Source of the DNA: Brachynemurus nebulosus
Lineage: Eukaryota > Arthropoda > Insecta > Neuroptera > Myrmeleontidae
Assembly: GCA_035578155.1 (NCBI GenBank)
Contig: JAPWDM010000004.1
Span: 60,923,792 to 60,987,791, forward strand
Length of the DNA stretch: 64,000 nt
Direction of reading: 5' to 3'
Made by a program: the position numbers and the translations under genes
Part shown: positions 39,655 through 49,334 of the stretch, one piece after another
Numbering within the stretch: the stretch's first letter is position 1
Layout of the letters: every line of letters starts with the position of its first letter
Notes under the pieces: model-generated
The model's input: the letters and a program-made list of their open reading frames with translations, nothing else
Database searches by the model: none
Told to the model about the DNA's origin: nothing

Positions 39655-41896
39655 TTTAGTGAATGTTGTTTTCGGGTTCTAGGGACCTCAAAACAAATTG
39701 CTACCATAGTCCCGGGCTGAAGTTCAGTCATAAGAACGACTGGAATAGCTGAATTCCCATTCTAGAAATTCGCTAAAAACACGTATCCCATAATTTTTGG
39801 TGCTCTTTCTGTTTATGATGGCAAAAATTTTATACATTGAACCACTCAGGCTATACAAGAAAAATAATTCCCATTTTCACCCCTTCATCCTTCCTTATGA
39901 AGAGGGATGAAGGTTTAACCTATACAGGTGAATAGATCTTTCAAAGAGTAACATTTTGTCAATTTAAAGTTTTCCTCTATCTCTTATAATTTTCAAGATA
40001 TCTTAAGAAATACGATTTGAACCCCTAACTTTAGGGGCTGGTTTCACCCCGTAAACGTGGAAAATGGCCAATAAAAAAATACGGATCCCTTATTTCCTTA
40101 TCGTGAATTCACTCTGGGTGCATCTCCTTGTTAGTGTAATTCACTAAATATCTAAAATAAAATTTTGCCTATCAAATACACATGTAGATCTTTGTTACGC
40201 AGTTATAATCAAAATAACTGACAAAATAATAATAATAATAAAAACTGAATAATTAAAATATTATTTTTTGACCCTTTTTATTCAGTAACAAAAGACGTCA
40301 GTTTTCTTTAATGCCATCATAACATAACAAATATAATAAAAGGTTATCATCGATTGAATTTATCGTTTTAGAATAAATTTTTAAATACCTAACATAAACA
40401 TGAAAGAATGTAAAAGTTCTGAAAACTTATTACTTATTAGTTATTAATATCATTTTAAAACAAATTGTCAAAACTTATGATAAAAATTGCATCTTCACTT
40501 AGGTATAAAAAAAAATTCCTTCTATACCTAAGTATTTTAACTTTTGTGAAAAAATGATTATTTTTTTTTAAATCTACAAAAATTAGGTACCTACTGAAAG
40601 AGAAAAATTCCTTTCAAATTACATTGTATCATTTTTATTGCATTTTTAGACGACAGTTTTGAACGACGGTTTTAATCGTCGTTCAAAATTGTTACTTTGG
40701 AACGACGTGTGTGGGAGCCTTTACAGACAATAATATTGGTGGGGTTGATGTTGTCCAACAGTGATTATACGTCACTCGACCACTAAAAAGTGGCTCGTAA
40801 GTGGTCGTCTAAAACACGAACGACACCACAACCACACGACAACGACAAAAAAGTGGTCGTCGCGTGGTGCGTGTGTCTTGGCTCTAATAAAGCAAAACTT
40901 TTTGGTAGTTCCCAATGGACCACCCTGCCCATTTTGAATTTTATGTATTTTATTAAAGTCAACAATAAAAAGTTAAAAAATTATCATATTTATTTTAAAC
41001 AGTCAATCAGTCTATTAAGTAACTTATTCATTCACAGTTAGTTATAAAATTATAATTATTAAACCTAATAATTTGTTTTTATTACTCATACGGGAGAAGT
41101 ACTAATTTGGCGCACACATTTCTGTACGCAAAATAGCTGTTTGCCCACTGTACTCTTCCCGCATACTTTTTTGCGTGTGGAAAGTAACTTTCTACACGCA
41201 AATTGACAATAAAACACGCAAAATTTAATCAAAACATGCAAAGCCGCCTCTTAATTTTTCATTTAATAAATATTTCATAATTATGTTTATAGAAACCACC
41301 AACAAAGTAATTTAAACGATAATTAATTCAGAAAAAAAGACGAACACTTAAAAATATTATTTTAAAAAGTAATAAAAATGTCAAAAATAGTGATAATAAT
41401 AGAAATATGTATGTGAAATTCGTAATAAAAAATAGTATGTGCAACTCGTGCGGGATTGTTGATTGCCCCACTTCGCTTTCGTGGGCAATCGACAATTTCC
41501 CGCACTTATTGCACAATATACTATTTTTTAAATATATTACAAAAATCTGTTTTTGGTTTTACACCTACTCAAGAAAATTTTTTTATTATATTTGATAATT
41601 ATTTTTCGTATTTTTAACAGAAAAAATCACTCTTTTTAATTTTTTAATTAATGATAATACCTATTCCAATTTTTAACAAAAGAAATATGTTTATTATAAA
41701 AAAAAAAAGATAATGTTATTTTACATTTATTCAAGTCATTTAGCGATTTACTTTACACAGAATTAAGCAATTCTGCCTTGTTTAGAATTTTCTATTATAA
41801 ATGTTAAAATACAATTTAAAGTAAAAATAATACCTTTTTGCCATTGACAAAGAAGATTAGAGTTGATGATGTGTTATTTTCATTAACTGTAGGCAT
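24107..41896 (-). CDS. Xdh: Xanthine dehydrogenase, complete gene (upstream tandem copy)
   Basis: Molybdo-flavoenzyme of purine breakdown (hypoxanthine to xanthine to urate, NAD-dependent), cytosolic or peroxisomal in insects. Ten exons read on the minus strand: 41834-41896, 31030-31087, 30847-30943, 27807-29970, 27441-27749, 27041-27378, 26664-26970, 25784-26281, 24231-24398, 24107-24157. All junctions are GT-AG, phases agree, and the total is 4053 nt, giving 1350 residues, the normal XDH length. First 2Fe-2S cluster C50/C55/C58/C80, second C120/C123/C155/C157. The FAD/NAD domain has [22 protein letters not shown] and the XDH-type FFTGYR. Molybdenum-site residues E823, R901, F935, F1030 and E1282 all sit 21 residues beyond bovine E802, R880, F914, F1009 and E1261. 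This argues for XDH rather than aldehyde oxidase. The protein ends PWNVVP then TAA. Substrate choice is inferred, not shown. Confidence 0.95.
24495..25599. mobile_element. Element with ~350-bp inverted arms in an Xdh intron
   Basis: Inverted arms about 24495-24860 and 25250-25599. Ends CCAGTCATTT and AAATGATTGG. The arms share AAGCTGGATTTTCGTATA, CGTGTGAGCGTCCTTA and AAAATTCTCTACAAATTTTG. Sits in the intron between exons 8 and 9 of Xdh copy 2. Target duplication not resolved; no coding. Confidence 0.7.
27807..29970 (-). CDS. Xdh: Xdh copy 2, exon 4 (second 2Fe-2S, FAD domain, start of Mo domain)
   Basis: Long 2164-nt exon, acceptor ATTTTAG, donor GTAAGT. It encodes [16 protein letters not shown], the C-terminal 2Fe-2S fold with [14 protein letters not shown] and [12 protein letters not shown], the FAD-binding domain, the linker, and the first molybdopterin subdomain ending SSQHPSEIS. 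An open frame continues a short way beyond both splice sites, so the true exon is shorter than the open frame. Confidence 0.95.
30170..30750. repeat. Diverged inverted repeat in Xdh intron 3
   Basis: Roughly 100-bp arms: the left contains ATTACTCCCCAACACTAGG and TAGGCTCATACTTTTTT; the right contains the reverse-oriented counterparts. Probably an old MITE. No duplication found. Confidence 0.45.
30847..31087 (-). CDS. Xdh: Xdh copy 2, exons 2 and 3 (2Fe-2S ferredoxin domain)
   Basis: Exon 2 is 31030-31087 (58 nt, acceptor ATTACAG, donor GTATCC) and carries [14 protein letters not shown]. Exon 3 is 30847-30943 (97 nt, acceptor CGCTTAG, donor GTATCC) and carries [17 protein letters not shown], the plant-ferredoxin-type cluster motif. 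Codons split across both junctions give leucine. Lengths match the paralogous exons 2819-2876 and 2253-2349 exactly. Confidence 0.9.
31088..32130. other. Intron 1 of Xdh copy 2, no gene seen
   Basis: AT-rich, with A/T runs and a CACCCC/GGGGTG-containing old repeat around 31880-32080. Confidence 0.5.
32135..32612. mobile_element. piggyBac-type MITE, copy 2
   Basis: 478 bp between TTAA at 32131-32134 and 32613-32616. Ends CACTTTCAGTCCCACGG and, reverse-complemented, CACTATGAGGCCCGAGC. Opposite orientation to the copy at 20658-21077. It borders the end of the Bel/Pao remnant. Confidence 0.85.
32617..32733 (-). pseudogene. Bel/Pao pol, last visible segment
   Basis: Continues across the 32742-33223 MITE with [17 protein letters not shown] and GQQFNNISK, then stops. 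Confirms that the MITE split one frame. Beyond lies the piggyBac MITE and unrelated sequence. Confidence 0.75.
32742..33223. mobile_element. hAT MITE inside Bel/Pao pol
   Basis: 482 bp. Ends CAGGGCCGCGCCAAG and its reverse complement; perfect 8-bp duplication GGACTTGA (32734-32741 and 33224-33231). GC-rich ends with GGGGTG/CACCCC and GGGGCGGCA words; AT-rich middle. Confidence 0.92.
33224..33543 (-). pseudogene. Bel/Pao reverse transcriptase segment
   Basis: Between the two MITEs. Has [35 protein letters not shown] and [12 protein letters not shown], the RT fingers and palm start. The second palm motif with the catalytic DD is missing from this copy. Confidence 0.85.
33544..33920 (+). mobile_element. 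hAT-type MITE, copy 2, inside Bel/Pao pol
   Basis: 377 bp, same family and length class as 13747-14120. Perfect 8-bp duplication GTCATGAT (33536-33543 and 33921-33928). It fused a foreign tail onto the Bel/Pao open frame. Confidence 0.95.
33929..35200 (-). pseudogene. Bel/Pao zinc-knuckle, protease and early pol segment
   Basis: Cys-rich [15 protein letters not shown] and [13 protein letters not shown], then a retropepsin-like [12 protein letters not shown] (DNG in place of the usual DSG/DTG), [20 protein letters not shown] typical of Bel/Pao after the protease, and [20 protein letters not shown] at the start of the RT region. The frame runs into the MITE at 33920. Its apparent start at 35200 is not an ATG; the true frame was continuous with gag before the 34-nt insertion. 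Confidence 0.85.
35163..35210. repeat. Perfect 48-bp palindrome at the gag/pol border
   Basis: TACTTTAATTTTGAAGG at the left mirrors CCTTCAAAATTAAAGTA at the right, with no mismatch across 24-bp arms and no spacer. It adds 34 nt to the gag-pol frame. Confidence 0.95.
35190..36227 (-). CDS. Bel/Pao gag, 345 codons
   Basis: Starts [18 protein letters not shown] and has the Bel/Pao gag layout: N-terminal helical region, [18 protein letters not shown] (the conserved LPKxxLPxFxGdpxxWxxF-type site near residue 120), then [12 protein letters not shown] and a poorly conserved tail. The frame stops at 35190 because of the palindromic insertion; the zinc-knuckle part continues in another frame. Confidence 0.85.
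   Translation of the reverse strand: MANATQFKKLIQKRERLFQRMQFTYDLLQRADQIPIVLARFEQYKVDLPQFEDISFQIQSLYESDHSLSATPPDTNIIGYESIYFAVKAFVMEQTSNRTTQLHQNVISQETNTQEKLKLPRLAVPKFKGNPSEFPQFINLFDNLVHNSSLSQIEKLYYLDSFLEDEAHDLVKSIPIDGRNDQLAYDKLNKKYDDKRVSGSHYLNSVFSLKPLQNESLAGLRTFLNVFDVNIQALNCLRIENLGDFIILFLALRCLDKKTRQDFETNNQEDIPSYADLITFIEERCKVLELVSESKKVQSNFRDKRSQFSSQKASVTHKSFISVEDKSKSSQSSDTNNYLYFNFEG
36310..38772. mobile_element. GC-rich foldback element made of hairpin modules
   Basis: Two overlapping inverted-repeat levels. Outer pair: about 36310-36385 against 38060-38150 (shared GTTAGCCTGCTAG and GGTTGGATTT). Main pair: about 36640-36935 against 38450-38770 (shared GGATGGCGCGGTCAGCAG, GTCACCAAGGACTG and CGGAGGTGTAAAGGGCC, in inverted order). 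Many short perfect hairpins, separated by TATCACAGA or TGTGATATTT words. It stands out as GC-rich in AT-rich DNA. Three or four open frames here look accidental. No target duplication or protein found; family unknown. Confidence 0.6.
37162..37196 (+). repeat. Hairpin module example
   Basis: GTACCACCTC...CTCGGTGGTAC: an imperfect stem with GGTGG/CCACC complementarity around a GGAAAAGGCC loop, followed by a TATCACAGA word at about 37250. Similar modules: CCGCTGAGGGG...CCACAGCGG (about 37075) and CACTGGGAAGCC...CGACCAGTG (about 37022). Confidence 0.6.
38773..39652. other. No gene seen
   Basis: AT-rich intron sequence; the (TA)n tract lies at 39574-39651. A short minus-strand frame at 39240-39336 ends at a GTGAGT but has no recognisable motif. 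Confidence 0.5.
39574..39651. repeat. (TA)n microsatellite
   Basis: About 78 bp, abutting repeat copy B. Confidence 0.97.
39653..39775 (-). repeat. Interspersed repeat, copy B (inverted)
   Basis: Reverse-oriented match to 9361-9486: GCGAATTTCTAGAATGG, CCCGGGACTATGGTAGCAA, TTGAGGTCCCTAGAA, ATTCACTAAAATTTATA, running into (TA)n exactly as in the other copies. Confidence 0.8.
39776..41426. other. No gene seen (intron 1, Xdh copy 2)
   Basis: Contains an old repeat with CACCCC words (39855-40130), a short perfect palindrome around 40658-40692 (TTTTGAACGACG...CGTCGTTCAAAA), and a GTGGTCGT-rich stretch at 40790-40870. No coding signal. Confidence 0.5.
41427..41529. repeat. Long near-perfect hairpin, about 103 nt
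   Basis: Left arm with AAAAAATAGTATGTGCAA, GTGCGGGA, TTGTTGATTGCCCCAC; loop TTCGCTTTC; right arm is its reverse complement with small bulges. Lies in intron 1 of Xdh copy 2, about 305 nt from exon 1. Could be a pre-miRNA-like fold or a tiny MITE. Confidence 0.75.
41834..41896 (-). CDS. Xdh: Xdh copy 2, exon 1 (start codon)
   Basis: 63-nt exon coding 21 residues, beginning MPTVNENN and ending in the classical XDH N-terminal strand LIFFVNGKK. The donor is GTATTA after a phase-0 codon. It joins exon 2 at 31087 without disturbing the frame, giving the usual XDH sequence around the first 2Fe-2S fold. The intron is about 10.7 kb. The ATG has A at -3. A noncoding 5' exon further upstream cannot be excluded. 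Confidence 0.85.
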
Positions 41897-42893
41897 TTTT
41901 TATGTTAAAAGATTAATTTGAAATATTTTAAAATTCTGTTATAACCTCAACGATAACAAACACATGATTCACATAAGTAAATAATGCACTAAACTATTAC
42001 ATACATGTTATTTAAATTAATAAACACTTAGTTGCTCGGGAAAGTTAATATTGAGTTAAATCACTCACTCTTATCTGTATCTATTTTTTGGAAGCTAACA
42101 TTTACATTTAAAGACATGAGTGGATGCAGGTGTCATGTAACATTTTTTTTAAAAAAAATTCATTTCTTGCCAAACTTTGAAATACTTTACGCTGAAGTAT
42201 CATATATTCAAATTTGGTTTCATTAGGTCCAATAGTTTTGTTGAAATTCTATAATAAACATATGATATTGCATGGGAAGTATATGTAAATAAAAACTTTC
42301 AAACGCTTCTATTGTAAAATTATAAAAAAAATGTTATATAACATCTTCATCCACTTATGTCTTCATTTGTGTTCTGTTTTACGTAATACGTATGTACTTG
42401 TTTTTAAATTTAAAAAAAAAATATCTAATTAATATAAAATTAATATTATTTATCATGTTTTTACTAGTAATTTCTCTTTGATAACTCACTAATGATAATA
42501 ATTAGGAAAGGAACAGTTTCGACCAAGTCAGGACCGTACCTGCTATACTATAATAACATTTTACAATTAAATTACATGAAATTGTGCACATTTGATTGGT
42601 TGTAATCGATTAAAATTTAATTAAAAAAATTAAGAAAATTAAGAAAACAGTTTTTAAATTATTCAAAAAATTAAGAAAATTTAGACAACAATACGCGTAT
42701 ATAATATTAACTAAAAATTTCATTATTATTGAAAAACAAATTTCTAATAAACAACTATTCCAATCACTTATTAGCAATAGGAAAGGATGGGTTTATTTAA
42801 TTTAAAATGGCATAATTTGAACAAAAACACATACCTATACATATGCGAAATACAGTTGAACATTTCAATTGTGAGGTAACAAATAAAACAATA
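41897..42893 (-). other. Upstream flank of Xdh copy 2, no gene seen
   Basis: Expected promoter and 5' UTR region on the minus strand. AT-rich; no core promoter element could be separated from background. Confidence 0.3.
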
Positions 42894-42901
42894 GAAAAAA
42901 T

Positions 42902-43160
42902 CATAGAACACTGAAAAGAATACAACTATCTCTTTTCTGCTATTACTTATGGGCATTTATGTGCATTTTGCAGAACTATGTTGTCATTCACTTAGTAGCT
43001 ACCAATGGGTGTGTTTGAATTGTTCTCAAATTGTTGCCGTCGTGTTGACACGGTATACGTGGTATACGTGTATGATGTGTGCCACATGCATGTTATGTAT
43101 ATGCGTATGCAAGACACCCATACACACAACCATCCATCGCACTAACACACACAACTCCGC

Positions 43161-43230
<70 letters not shown>

Positions 43231-43329
43231 ATATATATATAACATATTGGTGGGATATTTTGTATCCTTTGTCGTTACACTGGCTTCAGTAGTATAGAGA
43301 TACTAGCGTTCGTTCTGTAATATTCTGTG
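42902..43329 (-). mobile_element. hAT-type MITE, copy 3, with (TA)n expansion
   Basis: 428 bp, family of 13747-14120, inverted. Ends CATAGAACAC and TATTCTGTG; perfect 8-bp duplication GAAAAAAT (42894-42901 and 43330-43337). A (TA)n tract (43165-43241) has grown at the place where the other copies have a short TATATATG. Confidence 0.9.
43165..43241. repeat. (TA)n microsatellite inside MITE copy 3
   Basis: About 77 bp with one TTTA interruption. Confidence 0.95.
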
Positions 43330-43337
43330 GAAAAAAT

Positions 43338-45339
43338 TGTTTACATAAAGTATGTGGAAGTAATATTTTTGTACACATGTGTATGTATGTGTTGTATACA
43401 TATTATGTTGTGTTAAAATATCTATTCATCTTTTATTTATCTTAATCACATCAAGTCCAATCCACCTGTATAAACAAAACTAGGTTCTGTTTGATCCTAA
43501 AGATGTCCGATAAGCAATAGTAATAGTCTAATATAATTAAGACACTTACGATCCGTTCCGCCGATACGGTCATAAAACATACGAAGATCAAGTCGTGATA
43601 GTCTTTCAACTAACGTAAATCTGCAACGCGATCCGTTATACTGTTCATTTTCAAGTTACTATAGCTATTTATCGAAAATAGTACACACGCACAAGTTATG
43701 CAACGGAAGTGTTTGATTATGTTCATAGAACACTAGAAGCCAACTAATATCAAAAAAGTGTAGCTTGCTTGGAGGCCTTTGTAGCCTGTCACAGCTTAAG
43801 GCATGTAGTCAGTCGGTGTCCGTCGCCGAACGTACAGTGCATTGTAATACATTGTTAGACATTGTTACTTGAATTGGACAGGTTGATCTGTCCCATAATA
43901 GGTGTTTTGTAGTAGTGTGTGTGAATACGTACACAGAAGCAAACACCAAACCAACACCACTGCAAACAGTGTGTACCTACACAAGATAGTGGGGAGATTT
44001 TACGTCACTCACTGGTGACAAGTGAAACAGTTTGATAGACATTCTAATTTGGTCCCTTGATCATGTTGATGGTCATAAACTATTCGAAATGTAACGAATG
44101 CTAAATTTTTGATATTCGCGAATGCGAATGTTAATGCGAATATTTATTTTTTGATATTCACGTATGAAAATGCGAATTCAAAGATTTATTTTTGATATTC
44201 GCGAACGCGAATGCGAATTTTCACGTTATATAACTTGTGAGCTTGTGTAAAAGAGTAAAGCGTTATTTCGCGTATAACACATAGTGGTCCCTCTATATCA
44301 TGAACAATCTGAACGAATCATTCAACATTTTAAGCTATTTTACCGGATATTAGGTACGATACTCTGTGTCTCTTTGAATTTACGTAGACGCACAAGTACT
44401 TTCAATTTTTATGGTTCTAAATTTTATTAGGAACTGCTAATTCAGCGGATCGTCCTTCTATAATTTCGGACGTTACATGTTCCTCAGTTTTATAATATCT
44501 TTAGAAGTTAAAGCAGTTTTTTTTTCATTAAGGTAGTTGGTCGATAAAACGATTTTTTCAAAGGATTTTAACGAAACTTCTCCAGATATTTATTTAACAC
44601 AATACCAATAATACGAGCACTTACCAAAAAAAAAAAAAAAAAAAAAAAAAATTGACCACTCCAATTTTGAGAAAAACGATTTCAAAGTTTTGTAATTTTA
44701 ACACGGGCTCTTATGGGAAAACTATTTATTTTGAATAAAATGAAAACATGTCAAAGGAATTTGATAAAAATTTAGTATGTTATAAAATACCAAGTTACAA
44801 ACCATATTTAATAAGAAATAAAAATGATTCACCACCCCGTTTTTGAAATATAATTTAAAAACATCATTTTACAAGGTTTTTACAACGATTTTTCAACAAT
44901 TCTTTTAAATTGCTACAATATAAGCGCGCGGAAATTCAAAAAAACAAGTGATATACAAATATACTAACTGAAGAATATTAATACATTACTTAATTTTTGA
45001 TAAAAGAAAATTTTTTTGCTGAAATATACTTTTGTACCTGACTATCTCAGAGCAACTGCGTTAATATATTACTTTTTCAAAATTTACTTAATAAAGCACT
45101 CATTTTTTTTTTTTAAATATTTGTGTTTTTTCCGGTTTTTCTTCTAAATTTCTTATAATTATTTTCACTCGCATATTCCAACATAGTTAACACGATTTGT
45201 CAATTTCTACTATATTTAATTAATAAAAGTCAGTACAATTCTACACATAATTAATTGTAACTAATTTTACTTTGTGAAAATCCATAATGATTATGGTGAA
45301 TTTTTTTTTCTTTTTAAATTTGACAAAATTAAAAATTTT
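43338..45339. other. No gene seen
   Basis: Includes a small tandem repeat at 44095-44225 (GATATTCGCGAATGCGAAT-like unit, about 60 bp, 2-3 copies) and an A-run at 44620-44650. Confidence 0.5.
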
Positions 45340-45545
45340 TTCATTTATTATTACACGAGAGGTTTGTATTTTTTCGAAAAAATTTGGGTTTGCCTAAAGA
45401 AAATTTGTTGCCTAGCAGCTTAACGAGAATAATTGTTAATTAACAAAAACGCGACAGCGAAGGTGAAATCCTTTTGGGTTGACAGTTCTTCAAGTTAAAC
45501 TACTTCTAAGCAAGAAATCTGAGTTGTAGAAAACACAAATTTTTT
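45340..45545 (+). repeat. Fragment related to the hAT element at 58565-60800
   Basis: Shares ATTACACGAGAGNTTTGTAT, GACAGTTCTTCAAGTTAAA and GTAGAAAACACAAATTT with the reverse strand of about 59400-59600. Confidence 0.6.
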
Positions 45546-46655
45546 CAGAAAAAATATAAAACTCAAGTGTAATACGGTAAGAGAATTTAACGAATAAAAT
45601 AAATTACTATAATTCATATTATTATTTAATACATTGTTACTATGGTTCTGAAATCAAATTTACCAATACGAATTTTTGTTTCGTTTTTATCGTGTTTACC
45701 TACAATGAAATGACCATGAAATGTTTTGTACCATTTTTTGCGCTGTAAAAATCTGTCCTAACTATAAATATGCTTGCTGGCTTTAATTTTTCACAATTGA
45801 AAAAGTTTGATTCGTTTTTACCGATGAAAAAGAAAAATATCTTATGACAACGTTTTTTTTACGGTAAAAGTGAAAAAACTACAATACTCTTATGGAATTC
45901 GATACAAATGAGTTAAATTGTCACCATAATCAGTAAAATTCTAGTTGAAAATTTTAAATATTATAAAATATTAACAAAAACAATAACAGTAAGAGTATAT
46001 AAACAAAAAACGCCGTGGGCAGCGGGGCCCCATCACGGAAGTCGAATTTTTCCTTTCATCTTCGGTATTGAATGTCTACAAGCGAAATGTAATTGAAAGT
46101 TTACAAGCGATTTGTCATTTTGGTGGTTTCAAAACTGATGATGAGTGTCCGGTTGATCGGGGCTTTAAAAAAAGGTTTTAAGTTTTTAAGGGCTGAATCT
46201 CAGTAAATTTAAATTTTGTGCCGATAACAGTTAGCAGGAAAAAAGCCAACGCAATTCGTACGAGGGCATTCCTACCCATGCTTATCCGCCATTGTCTTTG
46301 TGTTTTATTTTTAAATATTAAAAAAGGACCTTAAATAGTAAACTGGAAGGCCTTTATGAAGATATTTTTTCTTTCCAAAAAAATCCAAAATTTCTATTTT
46401 ATAAATAATAAAAATGCAAAATTCCCACTTTATAAATAAACAGTGACTTTAATAACATTTTTAAATTACTTAATGTTTGTGTATTGCATTTGTTATAAAA
46501 GTAAATTCATTTATTTTTAAATTTTCGAAATTACTATTCGCCTACTTGTATTTAGAATAAAAATAATGCATTTAAAACACATTTAACAATACCATTGAAT
46601 TCTGATGTAAAAATGGGAGAAGTGGGGGGAAAAGTAATGTGGAATCACTAAAGGC
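45546..46655. other. No gene seen
   Basis: AT-rich, no coding signal or terminal repeats recognised. Confidence 0.5.
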
Positions 46656-47205
46656 ACTAGCTGGATACTAACTCAATACATGTACAAAATTTCAGCCCTC
46701 CAGGTTTCCCTAGAGAGTCTCTAGACGTGTTAGAAGAAAAGCAAAAAATCTAAGGATATATTGGCGTAAAAATCGTGGATTTAAGGGTTAAAAGTTGAAA
46801 CCAGCAGTGGCTGGCTATTAGCTTAACCTGTACACAAAATTTCAGCCCTCTAGGTTTATTTGGGGAGATTTTGACCCGAACGAAACTGTTAAAAAACAAG
46901 AAAAATCATGTTCTTTTTGGTATAATAATAGTGGGAGTAAGGGTTAAAAGCTGAGACCCCCAAAAGGCACCCCCTTGATACTAACTCAATCCGAATAAAA
47001 AATTTCAGTCCTCTAGGTTTATTTGAGTGACCTGTGTGTGTGGTACAAACTTCGAAAACGTCAAAAAAGCATGAAATTGTAGCTTAAAATTGAGGGGGGT
47101 GGGGGTAAAATATTAAAACCACCAAAAAGCACAACCTAGGTACGAACTTTATCAACACACCCAATTTCAACCCTCTACTTTAGTTCTGCGGGACTGGGGA
47201 CGTGT
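46656..47205 (+). repeat. Diverged ~150-bp tandem repeat, four units
   Basis: Each unit has a TGGATACTAACTCAAT-like block followed by CAAAATTTCAGCCCTCTAGG and TTTATTTGGGGAGA-like words (near 46664, 46812, 46972, 47142). Confidence 0.65.
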
Positions 47206-47640
47206 TAGATCTAGCCAAAATCGTTTTTCCCCCTCTACTCCCTCCAAATCACCCAAGGAAGCTGAATTTTGGATATGTTGTAGATAATTGATCGAAACAT
47301 TATTTCAAAAGGTTTGGAAACACATATTATCGAATAAAATAGTTTTGTATGTAAGTATAAATAAGTTACGTAATTATTATCATTTATAAAGAAATATATT
47401 GAGTTGATGTATTAAAATTTGTTTTTCTTTTTTCTAAAATTTTTGTACCTATATTTGTTTCATATTAACAAAATACATAACATAGTATACTTATAATAAA
47501 TTTATATTGAATTTTGAAGGTTCCAATAAAAATATTTATTTTGTTTTGTTTTATTTTAGTAATTAGATACCGAATTTAAAATTATTTATTTATTTTCAAA
47601 TTAATTTTTATTATTTGTAAATTTATCATTTAATTCTAAA

Positions 47641-48498
47641 ATGACTTCCAAAAATACATCTGAGTTGGAATTAGAATTAAAAAGATTACATTCAAAGAGC
47701 CAAAATTTATTTACTAGAATCCAGTTGTGTTATGATTTAGCCAAAGAATTGAGGTCAGATAAATCTGATTCGAAAAAATTAGAAAGATTCCAAATTAGAT
47801 ATTCCATTTTAGAAAAAACTCGTTTAGATTACCATGAAATTGTAAATAGAATGGTTGCGATTAATCAAGTTTTAAAACCTGAAGAATCACCGAATTATAA
47901 TCTATTAGATTCATTTGAAGATTTGTATGCCAATATAGAATATACTGCACAAAATTTTGTGAAAAGAGAAATATTAAGTTTTAGCAAATCATCGAATGAA
48001 AGCAAACCCCATATTCAGTTGCCAAAAATAGAATTAGTCAAATTCGACGGAAGTGACCCATCACTTTGGCCCCTCTTTTATGAAAATTTCAAGCAATTAG
48101 TCCATACTCAGGAATTTTCATTAGCAGAAAAATTGCAATACCTTTTAGGCAGTCTTTCAGGTAGAGCCTTAAAATTATGTAGTTCAGTTGAAGCAGTCCC
48201 TAGTAATTACTCATTTATTTGGGAATTATTGGAAGAAACTTACCAGGATAAGCAATATTTAGCCAATATTTATTTAGACCGCTTATTAAATTTCAAAAAT
48301 TCAGCCAATAATGCAAATCCTTTATCAAATTTTCTAGAAAAATTTGATACTAGTGTTTCTGCACTTCAACGCCTTAACATAGAAAATATAGGTGATTATA
48401 TTTTAACATACATTGCGTTACAAAAATTGCCATCAGATGTAGTTAATGCGTTTGAATTGATTCGTCAAACATCGAATTTACCCAAATATGACGAATGA
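47641..48498 (+). pseudogene. Bel/Pao gag, cut by nonsense codon
   Basis: Starts MTSKNTSELELELKRLHS; has LPKIELVKFDGSDPSLWPLF (the Bel/Pao gag signature) at about residues 124-143 and LNIENIGDYILTYIALQKLP later. Ends prematurely at TGA 48496-48498. The same frame goes on to a zinc-knuckle region (CVACYKAAHLLKDC, HLCLNCFSSQH) and meets a second stop, TAA, at 48757. Confidence 0.85.
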
Positions 48499-49329
48499 AT
48501 CAAATTTGTTCGTAGCCAAAATAAAATATTAGCAAATAAAACATCTAAAATTCAAAATTCTAATAGTTGTAAAGTAACTAAAACATTTTTAACCAATAAT
48601 TCAAGTGCAAACACTAGACAATGTGTTGCTTGCTATAAAGCTGCTCATTTATTGAAAGATTGTGATTTGTTTAAAAATTTGCCCCAAGAAAAAAGATATA
48701 AAATTATCAAAGATAACCATTTATGTTTAAATTGTTTTTCATCACAACATGGTGTTTAAAAATGTCTGTCCAAATTTTCGTGTACAGTTTGTAAATCTCG
48801 TCATCACACACTGTTGCATAAGAATAATATTCCATTTCGCAATACAGTTGAACCTCGTCCACATAGTAGTAGTACAGTTGAACCTCGTCAACATAGTAGT
48901 AGTATAGTTGAACCTCGTCAATATAGTAGTGGTACAGTTGAACCCCGTCAAGACAATTCAGTTGTTTGTACAAATAGTTGTGTTGATACATCCAACAATA
49001 CCAATTCAGTATTGTTAAGTACTGCAACTGTAATTACTGTAGATAAATGGAAAAATGAACAAGTTTTACGATTTTTAGTTGACAGTGGGTCTATGTCTAA
49101 TTTGTTGACTTTTGATTGTGCCCAAAGATTAGGTTTACCAATTCAGAAAATAAAATTTAATGTAATTGGTATTGGTGGATCTAGCAAACCCATAATAGGA
49201 AAATCGTTGCTAACTATTTACTCGATTTTGAACCCGAAGATTAGTTATACTATAGAAATTTTAATTGTTGACAAATTACCAGTCTTTTACCTGATGCCAA
49301 AATTGATATCGAAAATTTTGAAAATCTAA
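48499..49329 (+). pseudogene. Bel/Pao zinc knuckle and protease segment
   Basis: Continues the gag frame. Cys-rich knuckles at about 48620-48750, a 30-bp minisatellite coding a repeated VEPRQHSSST-type decamer, then retropepsin FLVDSGSMSNLLT and IGIGGSSKPIIGKSL. A frameshift just before 49329 separates it from the rest of pol. Confidence 0.8.
48843..48962 (+). repeat. 30-bp minisatellite, four units
   Basis: GTTGAACCTCGTCAACATAG plus TAGTAGTACA, four copies with few changes, keeping the pol frame. Confidence 0.9.
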
Positions 49330-49334
49330 AATAT

